Shown: positions 21,199-29,632 of the stretch, one piece after another
Numbering within the stretch: position 1 is the first letter of the stretch
Layout of the letters: each line of letters opens with the position of its first letter
Source: Symbiodinium natans
Taxonomy: Eukaryota > Sar > Dinophyceae > Suessiales > Symbiodiniaceae
Direction: 5' to 3'
Assembly: GCA_905221605.1 (NCBI GenBank)
Contig: CAJNDS010002237.1
Location: 1 to 64,000, forward strand
DNA length: 64,000 bases
Notes under the pieces: generated by a model
What the model saw: the letters and a program-made list of their open reading frames with translations, nothing else
Database searches by the model: none
Told to the model about the DNA's origin: nothing
Program-made: the position numbers and the translations under genes

Positions 21199-22890
21199 GC
21201 GTCACAGCACTTGCCCGTGTCGAAAATCTCTCGATAAGACCCTCGCGGCATCTCCTTTGTACCAGGACCTTCAGCTTCACGCACCTGAGAGATAGTTCTC
21301 ACCCCATCATTTCCAGCTTCACGGCTTCCAGAAGATTGCTCCATGCGTACCGATGCGTTGGTAGAAACAGCCACATCCGGCGACATTGGCCGGTACTGAA
21401 CACCACCCACCAATTGCAGAATTTTGCAGGCCGTCACCTTGTTAACTCCTTTGTCCACCAAATCCTCCACAAAGATATACTCTTGTAGCTCTCTGACATT
21501 GGTTACACCAAGCTTGATCATAACATCACTTACGTGAGGTGTATACACCCACAAGTGTTTGTTGCGAGCCATCCAATGTTCTATTGGCTCTTCAGGATTC
21601 TGAAGACGTACCGTGGTAGACTCTGCCACATAATCCTTTTGTACATCTCCATCTGCTCCATCCAGTGTATCACCCTCACCTGTTTTCTTTGACACATTGG
21701 TCATTTGCAACGCCTGTGGTGCCGAAGATGATGAAGATTCCGCTCCCCCACTTACCGGTGGTTGAAAGGTGTTCCTGTCGGAAATCTCCAATCCTCTTCC
21801 TCTTTGAAACGAAACATGGTTCGCCACATTCACCAGATGCTTCAATTGGGCCAGTCGCTCTTCAGACATTTCTTCGTGGGAATACTTGCAACCATATCGC
21901 ACACGACATCTCCCTTTGAGGTAGTAGTCGAAGCAGCAATGATGGAACCCTGCTTCCCTTAGGGCCCTCCGAGACGCATTGTCCCAGGATCTGCCGGGTT
22001 CCCAAGTCCCTTCCAAAACCGCTTTTTCATCGTGCGAATATCTGCAAGAATTTCCATATTTACAACCCCCTTGGCTGTAATACAGACACATTTGCCTCTT
22101 TGGCTCGACTGACACCGACTCACCCTTTGATGCACCTTTACCAAAGTTGTACTTGGCTCTGAAAGCTAAATCCTCCCGCTCCTGCTGTGCCTCGTCCACT
22201 GCGCCTTCTTCCGTAGGAGGGTCACCAATGTCCCCATCCTCGTCTCCAGCTTTTTGGCTGTTCTTTGGCTCAGTTGGTCCTCCTCCTGGCCAACCTTCAC
22301 CATAACGACGATGTTCATAGGAACACTCATCTCCATTGCGACACCTTCCCTGATTGAAAAACTTGCACAGTTTACTGTACCCTGGCGACACAGTTTTTGG
22401 CGTCAGGTGAGCTTTCTTATACTGATCGGGATCCATGTAGGCTTCCATTGGCTTGTTTTCCCTCTTACTCATGGATTCAACTGCACCATCAAGCTCCTGC
22501 AAAAACCGCTTGGTATCCAGCCAAAGCGCATTCCAAAGTTCATCTTTGCCTTGACTCAGCAACGTTGCCACCGCTTCACCCACAACTGGTCGACTAAATC
22601 TCCTTTTCTTACATGCCAGTTCGTAGAGCGCGTTGTGGTACTGCTTTCGGGAAAAGGCGGTTGTCTTTCCCAAGCCTGCGCCTTCTGTACCATCGGGCGT
22701 CCAACCATCACTTTGCAGGATGCCATATGCACGCCGAGCTTCCGCATCCAGGAATGCATGGTCTGCAACACACTCCAGTATCTCATCCATTGTACGACTC
22801 AGCAGCATCCCAGCGATTTTGCCCACATAGGCCTTATCAGCCTTCCCATCCTCCAGAAGAGCTCTATAGATCTTTTCTCCATAGTTGCCT
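21190..22890 (-). CDS. Copy A, second segment: MLLE-like domain, CCCH fingers 1-3, SAM-like domain
   Basis: The frame is open from 23087 to 21117; the convincing coding part starts near 22890. Residues ~69-126 read GEKIYRALLEDG...VGKIAGMLLSR...EILECV...AYGILQ, closely matching the PABC/MLLE fold of poly(A)-binding protein, whose hallmark is KITGMLLE. Three CCCH fingers follow: C241/C249/C255/H259, C334/C342/C348/H352 and C385/C394/C400/H404 (the last with an 8-residue first loop). A SAM-like helical segment follows at about 518-560 (KLGVTNVRELQEY...KVTACKILQLV). The frame continues past the point where copy B loses one G. It is then derailed by the extra 8 bp near 21190, so its last ~20 residues are artefactual. 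The expected role is mRNA/RNP binding; no search was run. Confidence 0.6.
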
Positions 22891-25062
22891 TTCCTCCTGT
22901 TCTTCTGAGGATAACTCCTGATCAGCAAACCATTCATCGGATTGCTCTTCCTCCCATTTCCAGTCCCATTGACCGTTGGAATCTTGGTACCATTGACCAT
23001 CACACCATGAATTTCCCCACCACGTATCCCAGCCGCCGACTTTCCATTTGCGCTGCGCTGGAGAAGAGTCCTCATCGTCCTCTTCAAAAACTAGGCAGGA
23101 ATCTAAAATCACAGTGCCATCATCATCCACCCTCTTCACTGTCGTGCAGACAGTGTCACCAATTTTGAAAGAGGGTGTATTTTTCCCTTCTTCAGGAATC
23201 AGCACATTCAGATCACCGTGCGCCAAAAAGGCTCCATGCCCATTGATGCAACGCACCAGAGCAGTGATCCAATCTCCGGCCTGATAACAATGCTCCCCAG
23301 GTGTCACCAAGGCTCCCCCATTGGGCACTTCCTTCGCCTGTTCTTCAGAAACCATCTCTGTATCATCGGCTCCTGGAACATCCCTTGTTTTCACCTTTGG
23401 GTCAAGCTGCTCGTCCTGCTCCTGCACGAGTCCCACAAGATCATCCACCTTGTGCTCAAGGGGTTCAGGACCTTCCTTTTTTCCAGCCAATGGCTTTGCT
23501 TCATCTGTCACAGTTCGCTCGGTGTCGACTTCCGGCGAGCTTCCAGACGGCAATACTTTGTAGCCTTTGCCATTTCGTTCCTCGCTGCTAACTTCAGGTT
23601 GCACCAGTGCGTCCACCTGTGAACCTCCGTCGTCAGCTGCTACGGAGACCTGCGCCCCATTGTTGCAGTCGTCCGCGGAACGTGACACCATACGCGCCTC
23701 AACCCGTGCTTCCTCCGCACTCCAGGTACTATCTGGCACATTGACCCGCGCTTCATTGGCGCTCCAGGCCTCATCTTTCAGATCGACCGTGTCTCCAGCT
23801 ATTCCAGAAGCTTCTTTTTTCCCTTGAATGGCAAGATTCTTGGCACCAAACGAAGAGACCTCCCCAGTCGTCACGCACAACTTTTTCCCTCCGTCATCCA
23901 AATCTCCAGGACCACCTTCCTGAACGACAGGTACCACATCCACCACTCGCTCTTCTGCAGCCGACACAGTTCCAATCTCCGCATTGGGCATTTTTTCTTC
24001 TGAACCCACCGATTCCACCGCTGCCACACCCTCAGAAAGCGCTTTCATCTCTTCCCGATCCAGATGTTTTCCAGCGACGTCTGCTCGGATTCCAGAAATT
24101 CCTTCCTCATCAGGAGAACCCGAGGTCTGGGCGTCACCACCAGCCCTAAGACCGCTATCCCTGATAGTAGAGGAAAAATCCTTTTCACCTACACTATTTA
24201 CACCGCTGTTTACACTTTCCAAGCTACCCTGTTGTGCCTTGAAAGACTCAGTAGGCGACGAGGACGAGGTAGTACCCAGTGCTGACTCTTCTTCCACAGG
24301 GACAATGCCCATTCCAACACCAGACACTTCACTGTTCCCAGCCATTCCAGTCTTCTTAGGCAACACCCATTGGGTATCTCCAGCGTCTAAGCAGTAAAGA
24401 TATTCTCTTCCATCCTCATGAAAATGGCGTTCCCACGTCTTCCCATCACAGTCGATGATTGGAAGGTCAGCAGCTCGAGACAATTTGCCTCCACCAGCAG
24501 CATATAAGTCTTCATCTGACTCCTGCTGTATTCTCGCTGCCTCCAACTCCAGGATTTCTCCTTCACTCATCACCATAGCAACAGGAACAACTCCCTCTGC
24601 GTCCCCAGTGAAGAGGATACTGCTTTTTGTCGCAGCAACAGGCGCAGTTTCTTCCGCTTCACCTGTCAACAGATCACCACTTTCAGCCGCGAAGCTCACT
24701 TTATTGCGAGCTCGCTTGGAAACAGGGATAACATCCCCAACCAGCTCTGTCTGGCACTCTTGCTCCACCATCTTTGACGTAGAGGAGCTTGTTTTTGGCG
24801 CTCCTGTTGATTCAGCAGGTTCCGCAGCTCGAAGACAAAGCCCATGTTTGCTCAGAAGGCGCAGCAAAACTGCTTCCATCTGGTCTTCCAGTCCTTCCAC
24901 CACCTGCTTCTCTTCGCCACGCATACCACCAGCATCAACCAGAGCTTCCACATTGGGAACCACTTTTTCACCCGTTGCAGACCTTTTGACACCACCTTCA
25001 CCTTGATCGCCCACATTGGAGCTCGATGATGCCGCCCCAGTCTGTAACCAGTTGGTAGCCAT
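22864..25062 (-). CDS. Copy A, first ORF: WW domain, acidic linker, S1-like domain, Trp-rich tail (732 aa)
   Basis: The ORF starts at ATG 25062, about 53 bp after the primer-site-like sequence. The N-terminus is Ser/Glu-rich. A WW domain lies at residues 210-235: two tryptophans (W210 and W232) 22 residues apart, an aromatic YLY between them, and W-x2-P at its end. A long acidic, low-complexity linker follows. A segment at about 590-660 has the spacing of an S1/OB RNA-binding fold (GDWITALVRCINGHGAF...FKIGDTVCTTVKRVDDDG). A Trp-rich stretch at about 670-705 (WDTWWGNSWCDGQWYQ) and an acidic end follow. WW domains bind proline motifs; S1 folds bind RNA. The stop at 22864 overlaps the next frame, which is at +1, so the two may be joined by frameshifting. 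Copy B has this ORF broken into four pieces. Confidence 0.65.
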   Translation of the reverse strand: MATNWLQTGAASSSSNVGDQGEGGVKRSATGEKVVPNVEALVDAGGMRGEEKQVVEGLEDQMEAVLLRLLSKHGLCLRAAEPAESTGAPKTSSSTSKMVEQECQTELVGDVIPVSKRARNKVSFAAESGDLLTGEAEETAPVAATKSSILFTGDAEGVVPVAMVMSEGEILELEAARIQQESDEDLYAAGGGKLSRAADLPIIDCDGKTWERHFHEDGREYLYCLDAGDTQWVLPKKTGMAGNSEVSGVGMGIVPVEEESALGTTSSSSPTESFKAQQGSLESVNSGVNSVGEKDFSSTIRDSGLRAGGDAQTSGSPDEEGISGIRADVAGKHLDREEMKALSEGVAAVESVGSEEKMPNAEIGTVSAAEERVVDVVPVVQEGGPGDLDDGGKKLCVTTGEVSSFGAKNLAIQGKKEASGIAGDTVDLKDEAWSANEARVNVPDSTWSAEEARVEARMVSRSADDCNNGAQVSVAADDGGSQVDALVQPEVSSEERNGKGYKVLPSGSSPEVDTERTVTDEAKPLAGKKEGPEPLEHKVDDLVGLVQEQDEQLDPKVKTRDVPGADDTEMVSEEQAKEVPNGGALVTPGEHCYQAGDWITALVRCINGHGAFLAHGDLNVLIPEEGKNTPSFKIGDTVCTTVKRVDDDGTVILDSCLVFEEDDEDSSPAQRKWKVGGWDTWWGNSWCDGQWYQDSNGQWDWKWEEEQSDEWFADQELSSEEQEERQLWRKDL

Positions 25063-25114
25063 TGCTTCAAACTACCACCCTAAAACCGAAACACAAACCG
25101 CAGGGAACCTAATT

Positions 25115-25127
25115 TGGGCTCATAACC
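25115..25127 (-). promoter_or_regulatory. Primer-binding-site-like sequence, copy A
   Basis: The minus-strand sequence GGTTATGAGCCCA begins 18 nt after the end of the 195-bp repeat. It is close to the complement of the anticodon arm of eukaryotic initiator tRNA-Met (GGTTATGGGCCCA), the internal primer site used by Drosophila copia; both from memory. It also partly resembles the dinoflagellate spliced leader, as it is preceded by CCGTAG. Copy B has the same sequence. Confidence 0.4.
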
Positions 25128-25145
25128 TACGGGGGGCAACCGAAA

Positions 25146-25340
25146 GGGGAAGGGAAAGAATCTCAACCCTAACAGTCGCCAGAGGTTTCACCCTGAACCA
25201 ACCAGCAAACACCAAGAACTCGAAACTCTTTTTTGCTACCAGGCGCATGGCCCAGTCTTGAGCCATGAAGATTACCAGGTACATTGACCCTTCAACTTTC
25301 AACACCAACTCTTTTCTACAATACCAACTGCAGCTCCGCA
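25146..25340 (-). repeat. Shared middle LTR-like repeat (195 bp)
   Basis: On the minus strand this is the 3' repeat of copy B and the 5' repeat of copy A. It is bordered by a purine tract on the copy B side and by the primer-site-like sequence on the copy A side. It matches the left repeat exactly by eye. The right repeat differs by one base (AGGGAAAG versus AGGGGAAG). Confidence 0.6.
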
Positions 25341-25352
25341 CTCCCCCTGTCC
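25341..25352 (-). promoter_or_regulatory. Polypurine tract-like site, copy B
   Basis: The minus-strand sequence GGACAGGGGGAG stands directly before the TG start of the middle repeat. A TATAAAT on the minus strand at 25465-25472 lies about 110 bp upstream of it; I do not claim a promoter from that alone. Confidence 0.45.
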
Positions 25353-25712
25353 TAGGATTTCCTAGGACACACATTGGAGGTGCAGACTTTTGGCCAAAAA
25401 CTGCCATTAGGGCAGCAGCCAGCTGCTTGGAATGCACATTATGGTTTTACGTCATCCAGGACGAATTTATAGCACATTGGCTAAACACCTTTTACCACAG
25501 AGAATCCTTTTTCACCATGATTCTCTTGTCATTGAAGACTCTTCAGTCTTCTTCACCACGAACCGTGGTCTTCGCTACGCAAAAAGCTACTGACTTCTAC
25601 TATCAGGGATTTCCATACCCTTAATAGTAACCACCATATTTCAGCACATTGGCTGTTCCAGCGCACCTGTCTTCAGAAAGAGAAAAACCATTCCCTCATC
25701 AATACCATCCAG

Positions 25713-26786
25713 TCACTTCTTCTTCCGGTGGGCATCGATGCTTAGGTGAAGTCGCAGCAGAACATACTCCAGGTCCGACACTGTAAGAACAGGATCCTGC
25801 ACGCACCTTTGAATTGAGGATACCAATCCTTCTCTCTTCGCGTCCTCAATTGCTTGGCAAGATTGACCCAGCTCTGCATCCACAGTAGTAGACGCTTGCG
25901 CATCCACATCAGAGGAACGATCCTTTTCCTCAGGACCTTTCACCACTACCACCTCTTCCTTCTTGGGGCTTTGACTTTTCTCTTTCTTCTTCGTCTTTCC
26001 CACGACGCTTGACTTTGCGCGCGTTCTCGAAGAGGCTTTTTCCCCTGCAGAAACCACCGCATTGGATGATGATCCACCCTTCTCAATGTTCGCCGGCATC
26101 TTCTTCGGCTTTGGAACCATAAGAGTATAAGGATCCTCGCTAGCTGCAGTTTTCCTCTTCTTTTTGACCTTTTTTACCTCTTCCTCAACGGCAACATCCG
26201 TCTCCGAAGTTCCAACCACCTCCTTTTCGGCAGGAATATCCTTGCTGGACTCCCTTTCTAGGGACCTCTTTTTGCCCCTTTTGGGGTCTCTCTCTTCTTC
26301 AACGTTGGCTCGCTCGAACCATATCCTCAGGTCATTGACCCATTCTTCCACGTCCGCCAGCGAAACCTCATACGACTTCACTATTTCGTGAAGTTCCAGC
26401 AAGGACAGCATACCAGTGGTCCACGAACACCATTCTGTATCCATATGTTCAGCGTCTCCATTGAACTTCAGGAGTTTGAACACTGGGTCCGCCTCTGCAC
26501 GAGCCAAATCTGACTTGCCATTGGACATAAATGAAATCGCCTCCATCAGCAGTTCTACCATTTTGGTATCATCGTCATAAACCATGAAATCCTCCTCTTC
26601 TTCATCAAACCGTTCAGGAGAGATCTCCTTTCCTCCACCTCTTGTACCAGAACTTCTCCTTGGACCATCCCTTGGGGGCGTCCTTGGAGACCTTGGCCTC
26701 TGTTCATCCAGCGGATCACCATGCTCAAAGACACACTTGTCCCCATAACGGCACGGCACTTCCCAGACTGAGCAAACTGGATACAC
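25713..26786 (-). CDS. Copy B, last frame: second half of CCCH finger 6 and a basic C-terminal region
   Basis: This 357-residue frame is nearly identical to the copy A frame at 17907-18980, with the same finger half, acidic segment, lysine-rich block and stop. The frame join with the preceding segment is broken in the same way in both copies, by a 5-bp GCCGT repeat within finger 6. That change therefore predates the duplication, or is functional. Confidence 0.6.
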   Translation of the reverse strand: MYPVCSVWEVPCRYGDKCVFEHGDPLDEQRPRSPRTPPRDGPRRSSGTRGGGKEISPERFDEEEEDFMVYDDDTKMVELLMEAISFMSNGKSDLARAEADPVFKLLKFNGDAEHMDTEWCSWTTGMLSLLELHEIVKSYEVSLADVEEWVNDLRIWFERANVEEERDPKRGKKRSLERESSKDIPAEKEVVGTSETDVAVEEEVKKVKKKRKTAASEDPYTLMVPKPKKMPANIEKGGSSSNAVVSAGEKASSRTRAKSSVVGKTKKKEKSQSPKKEEVVVVKGPEEKDRSSDVDAQASTTVDAELGQSCQAIEDAKREGLVSSIQRCVQDPVLTVSDLEYVLLRLHLSIDAHRKKK

Positions 26787-29632
26787 CTTACACCAGTTGC
26801 ATTGTGTGAGAACTTACAGTCCTTTCCAGAGAAGCAGTGTCTCCCAGCCACATAGTACTTGCACCAATATGATTGTAGCACCACATCATCTTCTGAATGG
26901 ATGAATTTGCAATGTTCACCAAATTTGCAGCGATCTTTTCCCCTGCTGAACCAATAGCAGAAGCCTTTCTTCCTCTTCTCCAAGCGCTCCGCCTCGCACC
27001 GGTCCATAGGGCGATTCTGCTCTACATGAACATTGCCATGTACCTGAGAACTGCTCCCTTCACCCAAGGTGCTATCAGTATTTGATGCTTTGAGTACAGC
27101 TGGAAAACCTGGCCTCGGTCCTACCACCTTCATGATTGGTTTTCCACCAACTCCTGAGCCATGCTGAGACGATCCAAAAGCATTGAATATTTTCACGAAG
27201 GCCTTTCTAGTGCCGATCTTCTGCACCTTTTTGATTGGATGTTTCATTGCTCCAACCTTGCATCCAGATACATTCGAACGACACAACCTCCTATACCCAG
27301 CTCTATATCCCTTTTTCCAAAGAGCCATAAGAATTCTAGAGGCAGTAACATTCTCCACCTCTACCTTTTCCGACTGTCCCTCACTTCCCGGAACAAACCC
27401 ATCCAACCCATCCATATCTGAAGACCTTTCCATCTTTTTTGACATCACTTCGTCGAGGTAATCTTCAGAGATCCAGGGTAAGTTCCTCTTAGAGGAAAAA
27501 TCGTCACCATTATCCGGTCCTTCACCAGGATACCCCTTCGTGCTGTCAAAGATCCTACCAGTAGTGCGGTCCTGCGTAGAGAAATCCCAGTTGGAAGCGA
27601 CACGAGAATACACCGACCACAAGAACATCCTTGTGCCAGCCAATCTTGACGAACCACTGGATGTCTCCTCTTCTGGAGAAACTTCTGGCGCTTTGCCATC
27701 CCTTCCAGTGTCACCAATTGTCTCACCTCCAGCATCTTCAATGGGAATAGGGGGTTCATTGATCCCTTGATCAAGTACCGCATCTTTCTGTCCGAGAATC
27801 TCCAGCATCATCCCTGAAGGATCCACTTCCTCATCAGCATCGTCGTCCATCCTGTTCCAGAGAACCTCCAATTGATCAGCACATGTCGCCGCCTGAAGGA
27901 ACTCCATCATTTGAGCCTTCCCGCGCTGCCAGAGAAATTCTGAATTCACCACTGACCCTTGGCCTCCTAGGGTAAGGAACGGAGCAACCAATTTGGCTAC
28001 CCTTGCCATAAGTTCAACGTGAACTTCCACGCCTGGACTACGACTCCAATCGTAGGCAATTGCCTCCATAGCAGTTCCAAACTTTTCTGTATTTCTGAAT
28101 TCCCCTTCCAGACCAGGAGATAGCAATGCACCCATCACCGAAAGAGGATAATTTCCCACCGCTGGCAAACACGGATTATCATGGAACGAATGATGCAAAT
28201 CACCATAATGTCCTTGATCTCTCCTTTGAAAAAGGAGTGTCCCAGTCTCCAGCTGGGCATTCAGTTCATCCACTTGAACCATTTCAGCACATATCCTCTG
28301 CGCTGCAGTCGCTATTGCCGGCCAGATGGTACGATCGGTCAGACCGCGACGCATAACCCAATCAGTTGTTGGCGACTGAATCAGCGTTCGTGGGTCATAC
28401 ACCATAACCACCATTGTACCATCATCCATTGACTGATCATCATCGTCCACCAGTGCCAGGTTCAATTCCTGTTCGCTTGCACCTTCGGGTGACATGCTAA
28501 TAACCAAATTTCGATCCATTTTATTGGACCCCTTCTGACAGTCCCTTTGCCCCACAGGCAACTTGCCGACAGCAACCTTCCAATAAATCCGCTTCAGAAG
28601 GCCTTTAGTAAGCAATTGCTGATGGCCCTTCTTCACCGGACAAACATCCAATATCTTCACACCATCACCACGGAGTTCATTGCTCCCACCTTCTCCCTCT
28701 TTTTGGTCAGTCTCCTCGCCAGAAATTTGCACTGCTCCTTCCAGCGCCGTCTCCTGTCCAGCCACTTCTTGCCCAGGAAGAACTTGAGCGCTTTCAGATA
28801 CATTCACCTGTCCAGCAACACCTTGCCCAGGTAAAACCTCATCCGTGGAGCCCACCGCCAGCGAACCAACTATAACTGAGCCATCCCTTGCTCTTTTTTG
28901 AGACTGTTCAGTTCGACGAGAAGGTTGTGGTAGCGAAAAAACTTGAGAAGTCACTTCTTGGCGGGTCTCCCCCCGCGACGCTTTGTCGCGCCCTTCGCCA
29001 AGGTGAACCGATTTTTTCTGCCCATCATTGGAGCTTGAAGAACCAGCAAGTGGAACATTGCCACGCGTCGCAGTTCTTTGTGAATCCCTTTCTCGCAAAA
29101 AGATTTCCCTCAGGTGTCGCGCGCTGTTGGTTTCTTCCTCGCTTGAATCACCTGAGGAATCTGCATAGGAGACCAAAGCTCCCGTCTGATCATCATCATC
29201 CACCAAATCTGCCCACGCTCTGCTGAATGGGTACGACAAACCACCACGGGGCTTTACTGGTTCCAGCGGCTTTGGCTTTTCCACCACTTCCGCCGGCTGC
29301 ACACGCCGTTGTGAGCGAGAGCGTGGCACCTGTCGCACCTGTTTTTTATCCAGCAAGGGCCTTCCCCTTTTCACAGGGTTTGATCTTGACCGATACGCCT
29401 TTGTTGGCGGGTTCACCGGTGGCATTCCAACTCCCACCAATCGCAACCTCTGCACACACAGCGGGGATCTCTGCGCAAGCGTCCAAGCGTCACGGTACTT
29501 GCCGGTGTCGAAAATCTCTCGATAAGACCCTCGCGGCATCTCCTTTGTACCAGGACCTTCAGCTTCACGCACCTGAGAGATAGTTCTCACCCCATCTCTT
29601 CCAGCTTCACGGCTTCCAGAAGATTGCTCCAT
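26555..29632 (-). CDS. Copy B, third segment of the CCCH polyprotein, intact (1025 aa)
   Basis: One uninterrupted frame. The N-terminal part is Arg/Ser/Pro-rich. A long, mostly disordered region has Gln/Glu-rich repeats (VLPGQGVAGQ and VLPGQEVAGQ). A helical central region follows, then CCCH fingers 4 and 5 (about 26894-26962 and 26808-26866) and the first half of finger 6 (CIQFAQSGKC, about 26719-26788). The listed first Met is internal: in copy A the same frame continues upstream into the MLLE/CCCH segment, so in the ancestor the two formed one ORF. After finger 6 the frame runs on out of register for about 60 residues. It contains the 466 bp absent from copy A. RNA binding is expected; the enzymatic content is nil as far as I can see. 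Confidence 0.65.
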   Translation of the reverse strand: MEQSSGSREAGRDGVRTISQVREAEGPGTKEMPRGSYREIFDTGKYRDAWTLAQRSPLCVQRLRLVGVGMPPVNPPTKAYRSRSNPVKRGRPLLDKKQVRQVPRSRSQRRVQPAEVVEKPKPLEPVKPRGGLSYPFSRAWADLVDDDDQTGALVSYADSSGDSSEEETNSARHLREIFLRERDSQRTATRGNVPLAGSSSSNDGQKKSVHLGEGRDKASRGETRQEVTSQVFSLPQPSRRTEQSQKRARDGSVIVGSLAVGSTDEVLPGQGVAGQVNVSESAQVLPGQEVAGQETALEGAVQISGEETDQKEGEGGSNELRGDGVKILDVCPVKKGHQQLLTKGLLKRIYWKVAVGKLPVGQRDCQKGSNKMDRNLVISMSPEGASEQELNLALVDDDDQSMDDGTMVVMVYDPRTLIQSPTTDWVMRRGLTDRTIWPAIATAAQRICAEMVQVDELNAQLETGTLLFQRRDQGHYGDLHHSFHDNPCLPAVGNYPLSVMGALLSPGLEGEFRNTEKFGTAMEAIAYDWSRSPGVEVHVELMARVAKLVAPFLTLGGQGSVVNSEFLWQRGKAQMMEFLQAATCADQLEVLWNRMDDDADEEVDPSGMMLEILGQKDAVLDQGINEPPIPIEDAGGETIGDTGRDGKAPEVSPEEETSSGSSRLAGTRMFLWSVYSRVASNWDFSTQDRTTGRIFDSTKGYPGEGPDNGDDFSSKRNLPWISEDYLDEVMSKKMERSSDMDGLDGFVPGSEGQSEKVEVENVTASRILMALWKKGYRAGYRRLCRSNVSGCKVGAMKHPIKKVQKIGTRKAFVKIFNAFGSSQHGSGVGGKPIMKVVGPRPGFPAVLKASNTDSTLGEGSSSQVHGNVHVEQNRPMDRCEAERLEKRKKGFCYWFSRGKDRCKFGEHCKFIHSEDDVVLQSYWCKYYVAGRHCFSGKDCKFSHNATGVRCIQFAQSGKCRAVMGTSVSLSMVIRWMNRGQGLQGRPQGMVQGEVLVQEVEERRSLLNGLMKKRRISWFMTMIPKW

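Noticed and set aside
22254-23168. 304-codon plus-strand ORF (also at 30541-31455)
   Set aside because: It is antisense to the MLLE/CCCH coding frame, which carries clear motifs. The plus frame has none.
29490-29525. FDTGK as a retroviral-type aspartic protease motif
   Set aside because: The hydrophobic residues before and the Ala/Ser after D-T-G are missing, and no second half of a protease fold follows.
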